Shown one piece after another: positions 34,777 through 44,036 of a stretch of 64,000 bases of DNA. Under the pieces are notes generated by a model. That model saw nothing but the letters and a program-made list of their open reading frames with translations. It had not been told where the DNA came from and made no database searches. Numbering within the stretch: position 1 is the stretch's first letter; every line of letters starts with the position of its first letter. The DNA comes from Lentimonas sp. CC4 (lineage in GTDB: Bacteria > Verrucomicrobiota > Verrucomicrobiia > Opitutales > Coraliomargaritaceae), in NCBI RefSeq assembly GCF_902728235.1, contig NZ_CACVBO010000001.1:3496001-3560000 (forward strand), given 5' to 3'. Both the position numbers and the translations under genes were made by a program.

Positions 34777-37700
34777 TTAATTTTTGATGTTCTTATCAAT
34801 GATAGCCAACAGAGCCTTGGGGGTGACTGGCTTTTGCAGGCCTCCATCCATCCCCGCGTCGATTAAATCTAGTTGGTCGTCTTGAAAGGCTAGCGCAGTG
34901 ATGGCGATGATGGGAGTGGTGTTGCCTCTTTGGCGTAAGATACGAGTCGCTTCAAAACCACCCATCCCTGGCATTTTTAGATCCATGAGGATGATAGAGA
35001 AACGCTGTGAGGTGCATAGCTCGACCGCTTCTCGCCCGTTCTTGGCATGCGTCACGTGAAAATGACGCTGCTTCAAACACGTTTTGATCAGTTGCGCATT
35101 GCTGGGCTCATCTTCCACCAGTAGGACTTCTTTCTCTGCCTCAGCAGCGACACTGATGGCCACAGGCGTAGTCGATGCGTTTTGCGTGGGCGCAGCACTT
35201 TTTTCATTAGTCACTTCGACTACAGGAGGCTCGTCTGGGGTCGCTTGCTGCAGCGGTGCCGGTATCTGGACATGAAACTCAGCTCCTTGCTTATAGTCTG
35301 GGTTGACCCAGATAGTGCCGCCCATCATTTTGGTTAGGCGCTTACAAATTGCTAAGCCGAGTCCGACTCCTTCATGCGCACGGCTATGTGAGCCGTCCAA
35401 TTGTTGGAACTCCTGAAAGACGACTTCGTGCTGTTCTTCCGGAATGCCGGGGCCCTGGTCGCGCACGGTTAAATGCAAGATTGGCACATCGATAGGATCG
35501 CTTTCCCTGCCAGTTTCTAGCTTTGCGATGAGTTGGATTGCTCCAGATTCCGAGAACTTAATGGCATTGCTGACTAGATTGAGTAGTATTTGTCGTATTC
35601 GAGTCGGGTCGAAACAACAGGGAACATTCAGTTCTGGCGCGATTTCAAACTTTAAGGTCAGGCCTTTGTCGGCACAGGGGCGCTCAAAGATACTGTAGAT
35701 GTCATCAAGGATATCTTGCACTAAGCAGGGTGTGGTTTCAATCGTGAGTCGGCCGGCTTCGATACGTGCGATGTCCAAAATATCTTCAATCAGTTGTAGC
35801 AAGTCTTTTGAGCGGGACTTGATGATCTTCAGCCATCCCCGTTGTTCGTCAGGCAGATCGGTTGTTTCGAGTAGCAGATCAGTAAATCCGAGAATCGGGT
35901 TCAAGGGCGTGCGTAACTCATGGCTCATTGTCGCAAGAAAGACATTCTTCGCTTGGCTGGCGGCTTCAGCGGCCTCCTTCGCTTCGATGAGTGCGGCTTC
36001 GTGGTTCTTGATTTCCGTGATGTCTTGATGGGTGCCATACATCCATTCAGGTTTCCCTTCTTGCGTTCGCGTGGCGAGTTTCCCACGGTCCATTATCCAG
36101 ACCCATGAGCCGTTTTTATGCTTCATGCGAAGTTCGCACGCGTAGTAGTCTGTTCTCCCCTCGAAGTGATCGTTCATACGTGACATGACGATTTTGAGGT
36201 CGTCTGGGTGGCATAACTGGCTCCAGGTCTCTACTGTAACGGGAGCCAACTCCTCTAGCCTATAGCCGATCATTTCTGCCCAATATTGATTTAGCCTCAG
36301 AGCGCTAGCCTCCACATTCCATTCCCAGGTGCCGACATGGGTGCCTGAGAGGATGTTAGAGAGTCGTGTTTGCTCGGCCGCTAACACCTCTTCCATGTGA
36401 CGCCGTTCCGTGGTGTCTTGCACGATCGAGAAGAGCACGGGTTCTTCGTGCTGCTGTATGCAAATGAACAGGACTTCGACTGTTCTTTGTTCGCCATTAC
36501 GCAAACGGTGTTTAAATTGATAGCTCTTCCTTTCGCCTGCCGTGACACGTTCTAGCACATCATCCATCGCAACAAAGGCACCTCCATCTATTTCCGATAG
36601 ATTGAGTTGAGAGAGTTCAAGCTTGGAATAGCCATAATAGTCTAGGGCGGCGGGATTGGCATCTAGAATTTTCCCTCCCTGGGGGGCGATCAGTAGTATG
36701 GGGGTGGAGCTATTTTTGAAAAGGCCTGCGGTTTGGCCTTCACTTTCCTTGAGACTAATTAGCAGCGTTCGCTGCTTTAAATAAATGAACCCGATCACAA
36801 CGCCGCAGGCAGCGAGTAAGACGGAGACGATAAATGCAGTGATGAAGTAGCCCTTGTATTTCGTATAAATGGATTGAGGCTCGTCGAGTATCACTGCGCC
36901 TTCGGGCAATTGGGAGATGCGTAGCTGATGGCGCTGAAGTTCCTTGTAATCAAAGGTGTAAATGTTGCCGCAATCTTCGACCAAAAGGTTCTCCGGCAGC
37001 AGTTCACCATTGAGGTAGTCTTCAGCAAACGTCGTCGCCAGCTGGGCCATTTGGTAATGAGAGACGACTTTGCCTCCTACGTAGCCCAGTCCAATTCCGA
37101 TGGTATAGGGGCAAATGATCGGCCGCTGTGTATGGCGTTTGAACCACAATGTCAGATCCAAAAAACCCATCTGAGTGCCTTCCTTGTCCGTATAAGCCGC
37201 GAGTAAGAGTATGGCGTCGTTTTCCGGATATGAGTGTAGCTGCTCTGCAAGCTCGGAGAAGCTCTGATGACTTAAGTCTTCAACCTGAAGACGAGCCCTG
37301 AGCTCTGGCGTTAGATTTTCCAGTAGGGATTTTAATTGAGCCTGACCGGTCGTAGTCGGATCGGTAATCACATGCAAAGTGCCCAAATCAGGAAATAGAT
37401 CGAATGCGAGCTCCGCATTTTCACGTAGGGAGTTCTGTTCAAGTATTCCGGAAAAGTCGGCGCGTTGTGCCGCGCCTCGAGCCAATTCATGGTCATTAAT
37501 TCCAAAAAAGATGACAGGGATCGACCCTAATAATTCATCTTTATACTGCAGTAGGAATTTCAGTGCATTGTCATCCGACGAGAGGATGACGTCATAGCTA
37601 CCGTTAGATTGGACGTTCTCTCGGATCTGTTCGTATGTGATCGGGAAACGCTCCGCCATCGGACGGCGTTTTGTGTCCATATAGATAACGTCGAGCTCTC

Positions 37701-37878
37701 GGCCTGCATGATTGACTAGATGCGATACTGCTGTGAAATGTTCCGACGATGAGTTGAATTCTGAGTGGTAGGAACTTAGATAGAGTATGCGCTTAGTGGG
37801 CTCAAACGTCTGAGCGCTCGCTATTGCAAAGAATAGCAAAAATAGAGCCGTAATTTTGAATTGTATCGACTGGGGCAT
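34777..37878 (-). CDS. Hybrid sensor histidine kinase with periplasmic ABC-substrate-binding-like sensor
   Basis: 1033 residues. After a signal peptide (1-22) comes a periplasmic region of about 300 residues resembling ABC transporter substrate-binding proteins (TKRILYLSSYHSEF, IPVIFFGINDHE, DAILLLAAYTDKEG). A transmembrane helix sits near 350-372. Two PAS domains follow (NSSTPILLIAPQGGKILDAN; VGTWEWNVEASALRLNQYW). The HisKA box is FLATMSHELRTPLNPILGF, the ATPase has LLNLVSNAIKFSESG, DQGPGIP and GVGLGLAICKRL, and the C-terminal receiver has LLVEDE and ILMDLKMPGMGG. Signal output beyond its own receiver is unknown. It is oriented like amiE and lies upstream, so sensing amides is conceivable but unproven. 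Confidence 0.92.
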   Translation of the reverse strand: MPQSIQFKITALFLLFFAIASAQTFEPTKRILYLSSYHSEFNSSSEHFTAVSHLVNHAGRELDVIYMDTKRRPMAERFPITYEQIRENVQSNGSYDVILSSDDNALKFLLQYKDELLGSIPVIFFGINDHELARGAAQRADFSGILEQNSLRENAELAFDLFPDLGTLHVITDPTTTGQAQLKSLLENLTPELRARLQVEDLSHQSFSELAEQLHSYPENDAILLLAAYTDKEGTQMGFLDLTLWFKRHTQRPIICPYTIGIGLGYVGGKVVSHYQMAQLATTFAEDYLNGELLPENLLVEDCGNIYTFDYKELQRHQLRISQLPEGAVILDEPQSIYTKYKGYFITAFIVSVLLAACGVVIGFIYLKQRTLLISLKESEGQTAGLFKNSSTPILLIAPQGGKILDANPAALDYYGYSKLELSQLNLSEIDGGAFVAMDDVLERVTAGERKSYQFKHRLRNGEQRTVEVLFICIQQHEEPVLFSIVQDTTERRHMEEVLAAEQTRLSNILSGTHVGTWEWNVEASALRLNQYWAEMIGYRLEELAPVTVETWSQLCHPDDLKIVMSRMNDHFEGRTDYYACELRMKHKNGSWVWIMDRGKLATRTQEGKPEWMYGTHQDITEIKNHEAALIEAKEAAEAASQAKNVFLATMSHELRTPLNPILGFTDLLLETTDLPDEQRGWLKIIKSRSKDLLQLIEDILDIARIEAGRLTIETTPCLVQDILDDIYSIFERPCADKGLTLKFEIAPELNVPCCFDPTRIRQILLNLVSNAIKFSESGAIQLIAKLETGRESDPIDVPILHLTVRDQGPGIPEEQHEVVFQEFQQLDGSHSRAHEGVGLGLAICKRLTKMMGGTIWVNPDYKQGAEFHVQIPAPLQQATPDEPPVVEVTNEKSAAPTQNASTTPVAISVAAEAEKEVLLVEDEPSNAQLIKTCLKQRHFHVTHAKNGREAVELCTSQRFSIILMDLKMPGMGGFEATRILRQRGNTTPIIAITALAFQDDQLDLIDAGMDGGLQKPVTPKALLAIIDKNIKN

Positions 37879-38220
37879 GTCGCGTTTTTTGAGGTAGAGT
37901 TATTTCAATAGCTATTCGAAGAACGACTAATCGGCAATTTTATTTACCTTACAGGAGAAACCCAAAAGGGCAAACGTAGATCCGAGTGAAGCGACCACCC
38001 TTAGCTAACCTTAAAAGAGTATTTAGGAGCTAGAAGGCAGCACTTAGGAGCTAAATATCAGTGTTTTATGACGCCATTGGGTGGCCGGCAATAGACAAAA
38101 ACCCGACGCACTTCATTACCAAAGACTAACTTCTGAATATAAGGTTAAAGATTCTTTGCGAAGACCGCCTTTCACTCCCCCACTCTGAGCCCATCGCCTG
38201 AGATGGAGTCTTTAACGCAG
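37879..38220. other. Intergenic region with short direct repeats
   Basis: A 342-bp gap. It holds two copies of TTAGGAGCTA (within TATTTAGGAGCTAGA and CACTTAGGAGCTAAAT, near 38020-38065) and one copy of the 27-bp dispersed repeat at 38146-38172. No reading frame worth reporting. Confidence 0.5.
38146..38172 (+). repeat. 27-bp direct repeat, left copy
   Basis: TAAAGATTCTTTGCGAAGAC continuing CGCCTTT. It matches 41051-41077 in 26 of 27 positions (T/C difference). The two copies bracket the transposase and three small genes. Confidence 0.8.
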
Positions 38221-39225
38221 TCAGCCAAAGACCTGTCGGCGCAGCCCTTGGATCACAGCGAGATCGCCCCAATCCGAGCCCTTCATTGCATTCACCTTTG
38301 GTGGATGCTTACGTCCCCGCTCCATCTGCCAGGCGCCAGTAAAGCCGCGCACAAACTCCGCCGATCCTAGGATCGCGCCATCGGTAAAATAGCGGACACG
38401 GCAACGTAGCATCACAGCCTTCGGCAAGTGCCCGTCCTCCTGATCCAACACCTTCAATGCTCGCTTGCGAGTCATCTCAGATAAGCCGGTCTCAGACGCA
38501 CGCTTACCAAATATCAGCGACCGGTGCGCCCGTAGTGCCGAGTCAATCCGCTTCGCGCCATGATCACTCCAAATATGAACCAAGCCCTTCTTGGCTTCGA
38601 CCACTCCAGCGACCGCCTCCGCATAGCCACAGAAACGGTAATCTTTAGGATCACCGACCAAGCCAGCACGCACTGGATTCAAATCGATATAGGCAGCCAT
38701 CGTTTGCAGCGGGTTACCCTGCCCCTCGACCAGCACCGACTTAAAGCGCTCAGCCCACAGCGTGCCATAACGCTGATGTGAACGATTATACCAAACCGAG
38801 AACCGCTGCTTCACCGCCTTCATAAACTCAGACACATCCGACATACGCGCCAGCAGTTTACGGCGAATCGCTTCAGCCTCCTCACCACCGGCTTGAAGCT
38901 GAGCCTGCATGATCTCCACCGAAGCCTCCTGGTATTTGGTCGGCTTCGGATACAGCACGCGATACCGCCGCATCAGTTCCCGGTCCGACACCGCAGGCCC
39001 ATCCGGCACCCGCACCAACACATGAAAGTGATTCGACATAATGCAGTATGTGAGCACATCCACCCCGCAGAAGTCCGCAATTTGACGGATCATCTTACGC
39101 AAAACCTCTTTCTCTCGATCCTTAAACAGCAACTCCCCATTCACAGTGCGAGTCATCACATGATACACCGCATCACAACCACTCACCTTCATCCGTCGCA
39201 TCCTCATACAATACAAGGGAATCAA
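38221..39225 (-). CDS. REP-associated tyrosine transposase (Y1_Tnp / RAYT)
   Basis: 334 residues, apparently intact. The N-terminal domain has CDAVYHVMTRTVNGELLF and the metal-binding YCIMSNHFHVLVRVP (His-Phe-His) motif. Further on are YGTLWAERFKSVLVEG and AAYIDLNPVRAGLVGD, which carries the Tyr region typical of the family. A C-terminal extension of about 120 residues follows the catalytic domain. RAYTs are single-strand nucleases that act on palindromic repeats; this one may serve host-genome repeats rather than move itself. The start is uncertain: Met1, 7, 9 and 12 are all possible. Upstream of the gene are perfect 26-bp tandem repeats. Confidence 0.9.
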   Translation of the reverse strand: MIPLYCMRMRRMKVSGCDAVYHVMTRTVNGELLFKDREKEVLRKMIRQIADFCGVDVLTYCIMSNHFHVLVRVPDGPAVSDRELMRRYRVLYPKPTKYQEASVEIMQAQLQAGGEEAEAIRRKLLARMSDVSEFMKAVKQRFSVWYNRSHQRYGTLWAERFKSVLVEGQGNPLQTMAAYIDLNPVRAGLVGDPKDYRFCGYAEAVAGVVEAKKGLVHIWSDHGAKRIDSALRAHRSLIFGKRASETGLSEMTRKRALKVLDQEDGHLPKAVMLRCRVRYFTDGAILGSAEFVRGFTGAWQMERGRKHPPKVNAMKGSDWGDLAVIQGLRRQVFG

Positions 39226-39254
39226 TTTCTAAAAAATGTCCACCGACTCGGTTA

Positions 39255-39306
39255 TTATTAGCCTGTCCCTTTTAATGCCCTTATTAGCCTGTCCCTTTTA
39301 ATGCCC
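39255..39306. repeat. Two perfect 26-bp tandem repeats upstream of the RAYT gene
   Basis: The unit TTATTAGCCTGTCCCTTTTA plus ATGCCC occurs twice without a gap (39255-39280 and 39281-39306). Two more degenerate TTTAATGCC pieces follow up to 39327. On the minus strand it contains GGGACAGGCTAATAA 30-90 bp before the transposase start. It could be a substrate or control site of the transposase. Confidence 0.85.
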
Positions 39307-39470
39307 TTTAATGCCTTTTAATGCCTTGTCACGTGGCCCCCTGTTTGCACCTTTTGGAACTGTTCTTGCCATGTAGCGACAAAAACAAAACCACCGTGGT
39401 TATGTTAACCCTAATTACCACCGTGGTTATATCCTACTTAACCAAAATCACCAGACGGCAATATACCTAC

Positions 39471-39947
39471 CTAAAAATTCGGCACTTCCTTGGATTTTCG
39501 AACGGCATCTTTCTTTAGCCGATCGATCACCTTGTAATAAGTATTTGTCTTCATATCCATACCTAATGAAAAATGCCAATAAGCGGTAGAACTCCCAACA
39601 CCGACCCAATGCTTTTGCATTTTGTCGAAGGGCTGACTCCTAGTCCAAGTTTGGCTATTAGAATTTGCCTTTAAAGTGGCGTAAACTTGCGCATCCGTCC
39701 AAGTGCCAGTCTTCTTGTATCTAATTCGCTCACACTTATCATTTAAGAATGTCGCTGTGATCGTCCAACCTTCTGGCTGATACATCAAAACCTTACCAAA
39801 TCTCAAAATACGACCTTCAGAAATGACAGTCTCTCCTCCTGCGATTGGAAAAGACTTACCATACCTGTCTTTGATCTGAGCTGGAGTTTCACCAATTCGG
39901 GCAAATACAGAACAAGTGAGGATGAAATATAGAAATAGTAAACGCAT
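39471..39947 (-). CDS. Hypothetical secreted protein
   Basis: 158 residues with a short signal peptide (MRLLFLYFILTCSVFA). The mature part has RIGETPAQIKDRYGKSFPI and YQPEGWTITATFLNDKCERI, resembling small secreted proteins of Verrucomicrobia and Planctomycetes that recur without known function. I do not recognise a family. It is separated from the transposase by 245 bp and from the next gene by 50 bp. Confidence 0.75.
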   Translation of the reverse strand: MRLLFLYFILTCSVFARIGETPAQIKDRYGKSFPIAGGETVISEGRILRFGKVLMYQPEGWTITATFLNDKCERIRYKKTGTWTDAQVYATLKANSNSQTWTRSQPFDKMQKHWVGVGSSTAYWHFSLGMDMKTNTYYKVIDRLKKDAVRKSKEVPNF

Positions 39948-39997
39948 AAAGTTTTCGGACAGTTACGGTAGTAGTGTGAAGTTTAATACGAGGAAAT

Positions 39998-40597
39998 TCA
40001 GATCACTCGAAATTCATCAATAGAATACAAACTTAATTTAGTTTGAAGACCGACGATACACAGATGAGCCGCTTCATTCAATTCAAGGGCGGACGGAACA
40101 ATTAATTTTAATTTCTCTAAATCACGCGCCATAGAGACACCGAGTTGATGCGTCCCAGCTTTCCCAGTAAGCATCTGCTCACAACATTGCCTGTATTGCC
40201 GAGATATGCCATCAACAGAATCGAACCCTTCCTGAGCAAGATGAACCGCAGATACAGAGTCCTTTGATGCGGCATTCAGCAATATTTGAGCAAATTGCTC
40301 AGGCTGAATGCTCAGTGCTGTTTTATAGTTTCGATAATCATTAAATATATGCCCCGTAACAGAGTCAATAGCAGTAGGAGTATCATCACTCTCTAAAAAA
40401 TCCAACAGCTCCTTAAGACGTGACCGCTGAGACTTAAGAGCGACTTCCACTTGCAGAAGTGCCGCAAAAGTCCTCTTAACCTCTTTTTTGTGCTCAGCCC
40501 AAAGAGACAATGCAAATGCACATACAGCACCTGCAAATGCACCTGCAATTGCGGAAGTGAACTGACCAGAAGACGCCGCTGCTAAAAAGTAATACAT
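39998..40597 (-). CDS. Hypothetical membrane-anchored protein
   Basis: 199 residues. One N-terminal transmembrane segment (SAIAGAFAGAVCAFALSLW, about 15-34) is followed by a Lys/Glu/Arg-rich, largely helical cytoplasmic part (EHKKEVKRTFAALLQVEVAL). No domain recognised. It lies 2 nt after the small membrane protein gene at 40600-40839, so the two are probably cotranscribed and may form a complex. Confidence 0.75.
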   Translation of the reverse strand: MYYFLAAASSGQFTSAIAGAFAGAVCAFALSLWAEHKKEVKRTFAALLQVEVALKSQRSRLKELLDFLESDDTPTAIDSVTGHIFNDYRNYKTALSIQPEQFAQILLNAASKDSVSAVHLAQEGFDSVDGISRQYRQCCEQMLTGKAGTHQLGVSMARDLEKLKLIVPSALELNEAAHLCIVGLQTKLSLYSIDEFRVI

Positions 40598-40599
40598 AA

Positions 40600-40839
40600 C
40601 TAACCTCGACGAACCCTTTCATCCCGAATTTCCGCGCGAGCAATCGCAATCATCTCCTCACGACCCGAGATAGACTGAGGCCGATAGGCTGCAGCCTCTC
40701 GGTGCCAATGCGTAATTGATGGTTTGATCAGCAGAAAATACAAAGCCGCACATCCTACGATCACCACCATCGCACAAAACACTGCATACAGTAAAAAAAT
40801 ACCGATGATACCTCCGATTACTTCTGTCCCATTCATCAT
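40600..40839 (-). CDS. Small membrane protein of unknown function
   Basis: 79 residues. A long hydrophobic stretch (GGIIGIFLLYAVFCAMVVIV, continuing to about residue 38) is followed by a charged tail with EEMIAIARAEIRDERVRRG. It could have one or two membrane passes. Not recognised. First gene of a two-gene unit with 39998-40597. Confidence 0.65.
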   Translation of the reverse strand: MMNGTEVIGGIIGIFLLYAVFCAMVVIVGCAALYFLLIKPSITHWHREAAAYRPQSISGREEMIAIARAEIRDERVRRG

Positions 40840-40886
40840 GTGAAAAATCCCTCTTCGTTAATTAGCATACCATGTAGAACCCATAC

Positions 40887-40997
40887 TTTCTGCCCGCTAC
40901 TACGCTTATTTTAACTACGTGCGTCAAGATATTGCTCGCTTCGCTTGCGCTCCAACTCCACACACTGCGTTTAAAACGCTTCGCCAGCGGGCAGAAA
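40887..40997. repeat. 12-bp perfect inverted repeat with 87-bp interior
   Basis: TTTCTGCCCGCT at 40887-40898 and its reverse complement AGCGGGCAGAAA at 40986-40997. No gene lies inside. It may be a small REP-like palindromic element related to the nearby RAYT, or a remnant insertion. The rest of the 374-bp gap (40840-41213) contains only the second 27-bp repeat. Confidence 0.6.
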
Positions 40998-41050
40998 TCA
41001 CCGGCCTTTCCTAATTCCGAGAGAGATCGAAGGGCACCAAACGCAAAATC

Positions 41051-41077
41051 TAAAGATCCTTTGCGAAGACCGCCTTT
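41051..41077 (+). repeat. 27-bp direct repeat, right copy
   Basis: Same orientation and 26 of 27 identical positions with 38146-38172. It marks the right edge of the 2.9-kb segment that contains the RAYT gene and three small genes. Confidence 0.8.
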
Positions 41078-41213
41078 ACTGCTGAAATTCAGGAACCTTC
41101 GTAAGCACTATGCCTTCGCGGTCTGCGCGAGCACAGCCCCTACCCTTACCCAAGAACTGGCCTCGAACGGGATGATGTTATAACCATTATGGTATTGCTC
41201 CGAATCAACGCAC

Positions 41214-44036
41214 TCAGGCTGTCATCACTTGTTGAAGGTAACGCTTGAGGCAATCGGTGGCATCTGTTCCAGAACGGGATTCCGACTCAAGTAAGGGTTC
41301 GTTCACGCACATCGTGGCTGCTGGGCCGTAGCGACTTACAAGGGGAGCGAGTGAAGCACCCCGAAACTTAGTTTCGAGGCCACTCGCGAGTGCGTCGGCG
41401 CTGGCAGGCATGGTGGTCATGCGTGTTGGATAGCCAAGGGATGCCAACATGGTTTGCACCGCTTCGGCTGACACAGATGGCAGCGTCACATGGGACACGG
41501 GGCCGGCATCGTTATGGTTGCTCAGGGCGATGGATCGAAGGGCTGCGGCGATTGTGTGCGGATCGACGAACTGCCAGTGCCATGGGCCTTCGGGCATGAC
41601 GCCGGATGACGCCCAGGCCTTTGCGACATGGGACAGTCGTGAGGGTTGATTGGGTGTCAGAATATGCGGGATCCGGATCACGTGCACTGGCAGGCCTTGT
41701 TCACTGGCCTGCCATGCGAGTAGCTCTGCGTCGTGCTTGGTCAGCGAATACCCATCGGCTCCGGAGGCAATCAGTTGGGCGCGGTGCGTGCTTAATCGCT
41801 CAAAGCCGTAAAAGGATTCGGGCCACTGGGTGCCGTATTGCAGTGGAAAGACTGCGCTGCTGGAAACCATGAGCAACTTGGCTCCGGCGCGTGCTGCTAG
41901 GCCGATGACGGTCTCCGTGCCGCGGACATTGGCCGCCTGTAAATCTGAATACGGTGCCACCATATTGGTATCGGCTCCGACATGGATGACGGTGTCGACC
42001 TCCGCAGCGATGGCGTCGAAGGCTGCGTCCGACAAGCCGAGTTGCGGCAGTGTGAGGTCGCCGGCGACGGTGCGGACGCCTTCGGGAAAGTCATGATTGT
42101 TCGATCGAACCATGGCCAGCACACGAATGCCAGCGGTCGATGCGAGCAGGTCAATCAGCTGTTTGCCGAGACTGCCGGTGGCCCCAGTAACAAAGATAGT
42201 GGTCGGTGTGCCTGTCCGATTTTTGAGCGCTGCGGCCAATGGCGACAGCTGCGGCGCCTGTGCTGGGGTCTCACTCCGTGCGATCGGCTGCTGTGATCTC
42301 AGCCAATCCGCTAAGGTGGCGGGTGTGTCTGCCGCCTTGAGGTCAGCTGGGGTGACGCGGCGACCGGTGCAGCGCTCGACTTCCACGCAGAGCGCGACGG
42401 CGGCGAGCGAATCGCCGCCCAAGTTGCTGAAGGAAGCATCGTCGGTGATATCGGTGCGATCGAGCACCTTTTGAAAGGCGCCTCTGACCGCTTCGACGAG
42501 CGTGCGGGTCTTGGTCGCAGGCTCCGTTTCTGTGGACTCGGTTAGCGGTTGCGCCAGTCGAGTGCGATCGACCTTGCCCGAGGCGAGCAGCGGTAAGGTC
42601 TGACTGAGAATGATCCTGCTAGGGACGGCGGACGGATGAATCTGTTCACCTAGCCATTGGCACAGTGCATCCACATCAAAACTAGCACCGCCCTCCTCCG
42701 GCACGATATGCGCGAGCAAGCTGAGATGCCCCATTGTGTTGTCGGTCGTGGTGACGCATGCCTGAGCGACGCCGGGATAGGTTTGCAGCAGCGTCTCGAC
42801 ATCCATGGGCGCCACCCACATGCCGCGAATCTTGACGTTGGACTCACAGCGTCCCAAGACTTCGAGCGAGCCGTCGGGCAGTAGCATGCCGCGGTCGCCA
42901 GTGTCATACGCAGCCACCTGATTCGAATCGCTTGTAGGCAGTTTGAAAAAACCGCCGCCCTCGCCTTTCACGGAGGGCGCGGGCTTTGCGAGCCCTGGGC
43001 CTGCGACGATGATGCGGCCCGCAGTGCCGGTGGGGACGAGTTGCTCTCGGTCTTGTTCCTGTGTGATGTTGACCTGAGCGAACGGCGCAAGGGTGAGATG
43101 CATGGCTTGCCCCAGTGGCGGGAGGTCGCCGGCTGCCACATCGTGACATTCTGCCAGCGAGTAAAGGTTGACGATGCGGACGCAGGGCAGCAGCTCCCCC
43201 ATCCGAATGTGTAAGGATTGGGAGATCCCCTCCCCGCACAGAACGAGCAGCCGCACTCTCGAGAGCGCAGTGACTGCGTCGGGGCAGCGCAAGCAGGTAT
43301 CGAGCAGTGTCGGCGTGAGCATCATTCGTGTGATTCCGTAGCGCGTGACGGCGGCGGCCAAGCGCAAGGGATCACGAATGGTGCTGTCCGTTAAAAGCAC
43401 GGCCGGCACGCCTGCATGCAGCGCAGGCACGACGTCCCACATACCGAAAATATTGCAGCCCACAACATCCTGCGGTTGGTAAGGCCAGAGTGCGGTGCGC
43501 CATGCGTGCGAGTGCATCGATCCAATGTGATCGGTGAACACGGCGCGCGGCTTGCCGGTGGTGGTGCCAGAAGTGAAGAGCAGGTGTGCGGCTTGAGCGG
43601 GATCGGATACGGGGGCGACGGCGGACGTTTCCATCCGCTGCAAGTCCTCGACCGCGATCACGGGCAGGTGCGTCTGCAGCGTTGACCGGTTCGCATGGTC
43701 GGCCAGTAGCAGCGAGAGATTGCCGTTGGCGATGATGCGATCGACCACGGCGGGCACGCCGCGCGGTAAGGTGGCGACGACGGCACCGGCATGGAGGCAG
43801 GCAAAATAAGCCGCGACCGCATCGATTGTATTGTCCATTTGAATACCGACCACGCGTCCGGTTGCCTCGCGAGCTACCAAGTTGGAAGCGATCGTCTCGA
43901 CGCGTTGGACAAGATCCGCGGCGGTGATGCTGCGGTCTTCATCGACCAGCAGTTCCCGGTTGGCATCGATTGCAGCGCGGTTGAGCCACGCGGTATGGAT
44001 ACAATCCAACTGCGGTTTGTGAGCGGGATCCGTCAT
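41214..44036 (-). CDS. Adenylation-carrier-thioester reductase protein (NRPS-like / carboxylic acid reductase-like)
   Basis: 940 residues in three parts. The adenylation domain (about 1-500) has the ATP loop LLFTSGTTTGKPRAV (152-166), NLYSLAECHD, YDTGDRG, GRCESNVKIRG and the catalytic Lys488 (LASGKVD). The carrier domain (about 512-582) has FSNLGGDSLAAVAL with phosphopantetheine Ser543. The reductase domain (about 612-940) has TGATGSLG (617-624) and a YSLTK motif for NADPH-dependent reductive release. Such proteins activate a carboxylic acid and release it as an aldehyde or alcohol. The substrate is unknown; no phosphopantetheinyl transferase is nearby. The ATG overlaps the stop of the symporter gene by 4 nt (ATGA). 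Confidence 0.9.
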   Translation of the reverse strand: MTDPAHKPQLDCIHTAWLNRAAIDANRELLVDEDRSITAADLVQRVETIASNLVAREATGRVVGIQMDNTIDAVAAYFACLHAGAVVATLPRGVPAVVDRIIANGNLSLLLADHANRSTLQTHLPVIAVEDLQRMETSAVAPVSDPAQAAHLLFTSGTTTGKPRAVFTDHIGSMHSHAWRTALWPYQPQDVVGCNIFGMWDVVPALHAGVPAVLLTDSTIRDPLRLAAAVTRYGITRMMLTPTLLDTCLRCPDAVTALSRVRLLVLCGEGISQSLHIRMGELLPCVRIVNLYSLAECHDVAAGDLPPLGQAMHLTLAPFAQVNITQEQDREQLVPTGTAGRIIVAGPGLAKPAPSVKGEGGGFFKLPTSDSNQVAAYDTGDRGMLLPDGSLEVLGRCESNVKIRGMWVAPMDVETLLQTYPGVAQACVTTTDNTMGHLSLLAHIVPEEGGASFDVDALCQWLGEQIHPSAVPSRIILSQTLPLLASGKVDRTRLAQPLTESTETEPATKTRTLVEAVRGAFQKVLDRTDITDDASFSNLGGDSLAAVALCVEVERCTGRRVTPADLKAADTPATLADWLRSQQPIARSETPAQAPQLSPLAAALKNRTGTPTTIFVTGATGSLGKQLIDLLASTAGIRVLAMVRSNNHDFPEGVRTVAGDLTLPQLGLSDAAFDAIAAEVDTVIHVGADTNMVAPYSDLQAANVRGTETVIGLAARAGAKLLMVSSSAVFPLQYGTQWPESFYGFERLSTHRAQLIASGADGYSLTKHDAELLAWQASEQGLPVHVIRIPHILTPNQPSRLSHVAKAWASSGVMPEGPWHWQFVDPHTIAAALRSIALSNHNDAGPVSHVTLPSVSAEAVQTMLASLGYPTRMTTMPASADALASGLETKFRGASLAPLVSRYGPAATMCVNEPLLESESRSGTDATDCLKRYLQQVMTA

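Noticed and set aside
34777-37878. Calling the hybrid kinase an AmiC homologue
   Set aside because: Its sensor resembles ABC-type binding proteins but is part of a transmembrane kinase; the sequence gives no direct evidence of amide binding.
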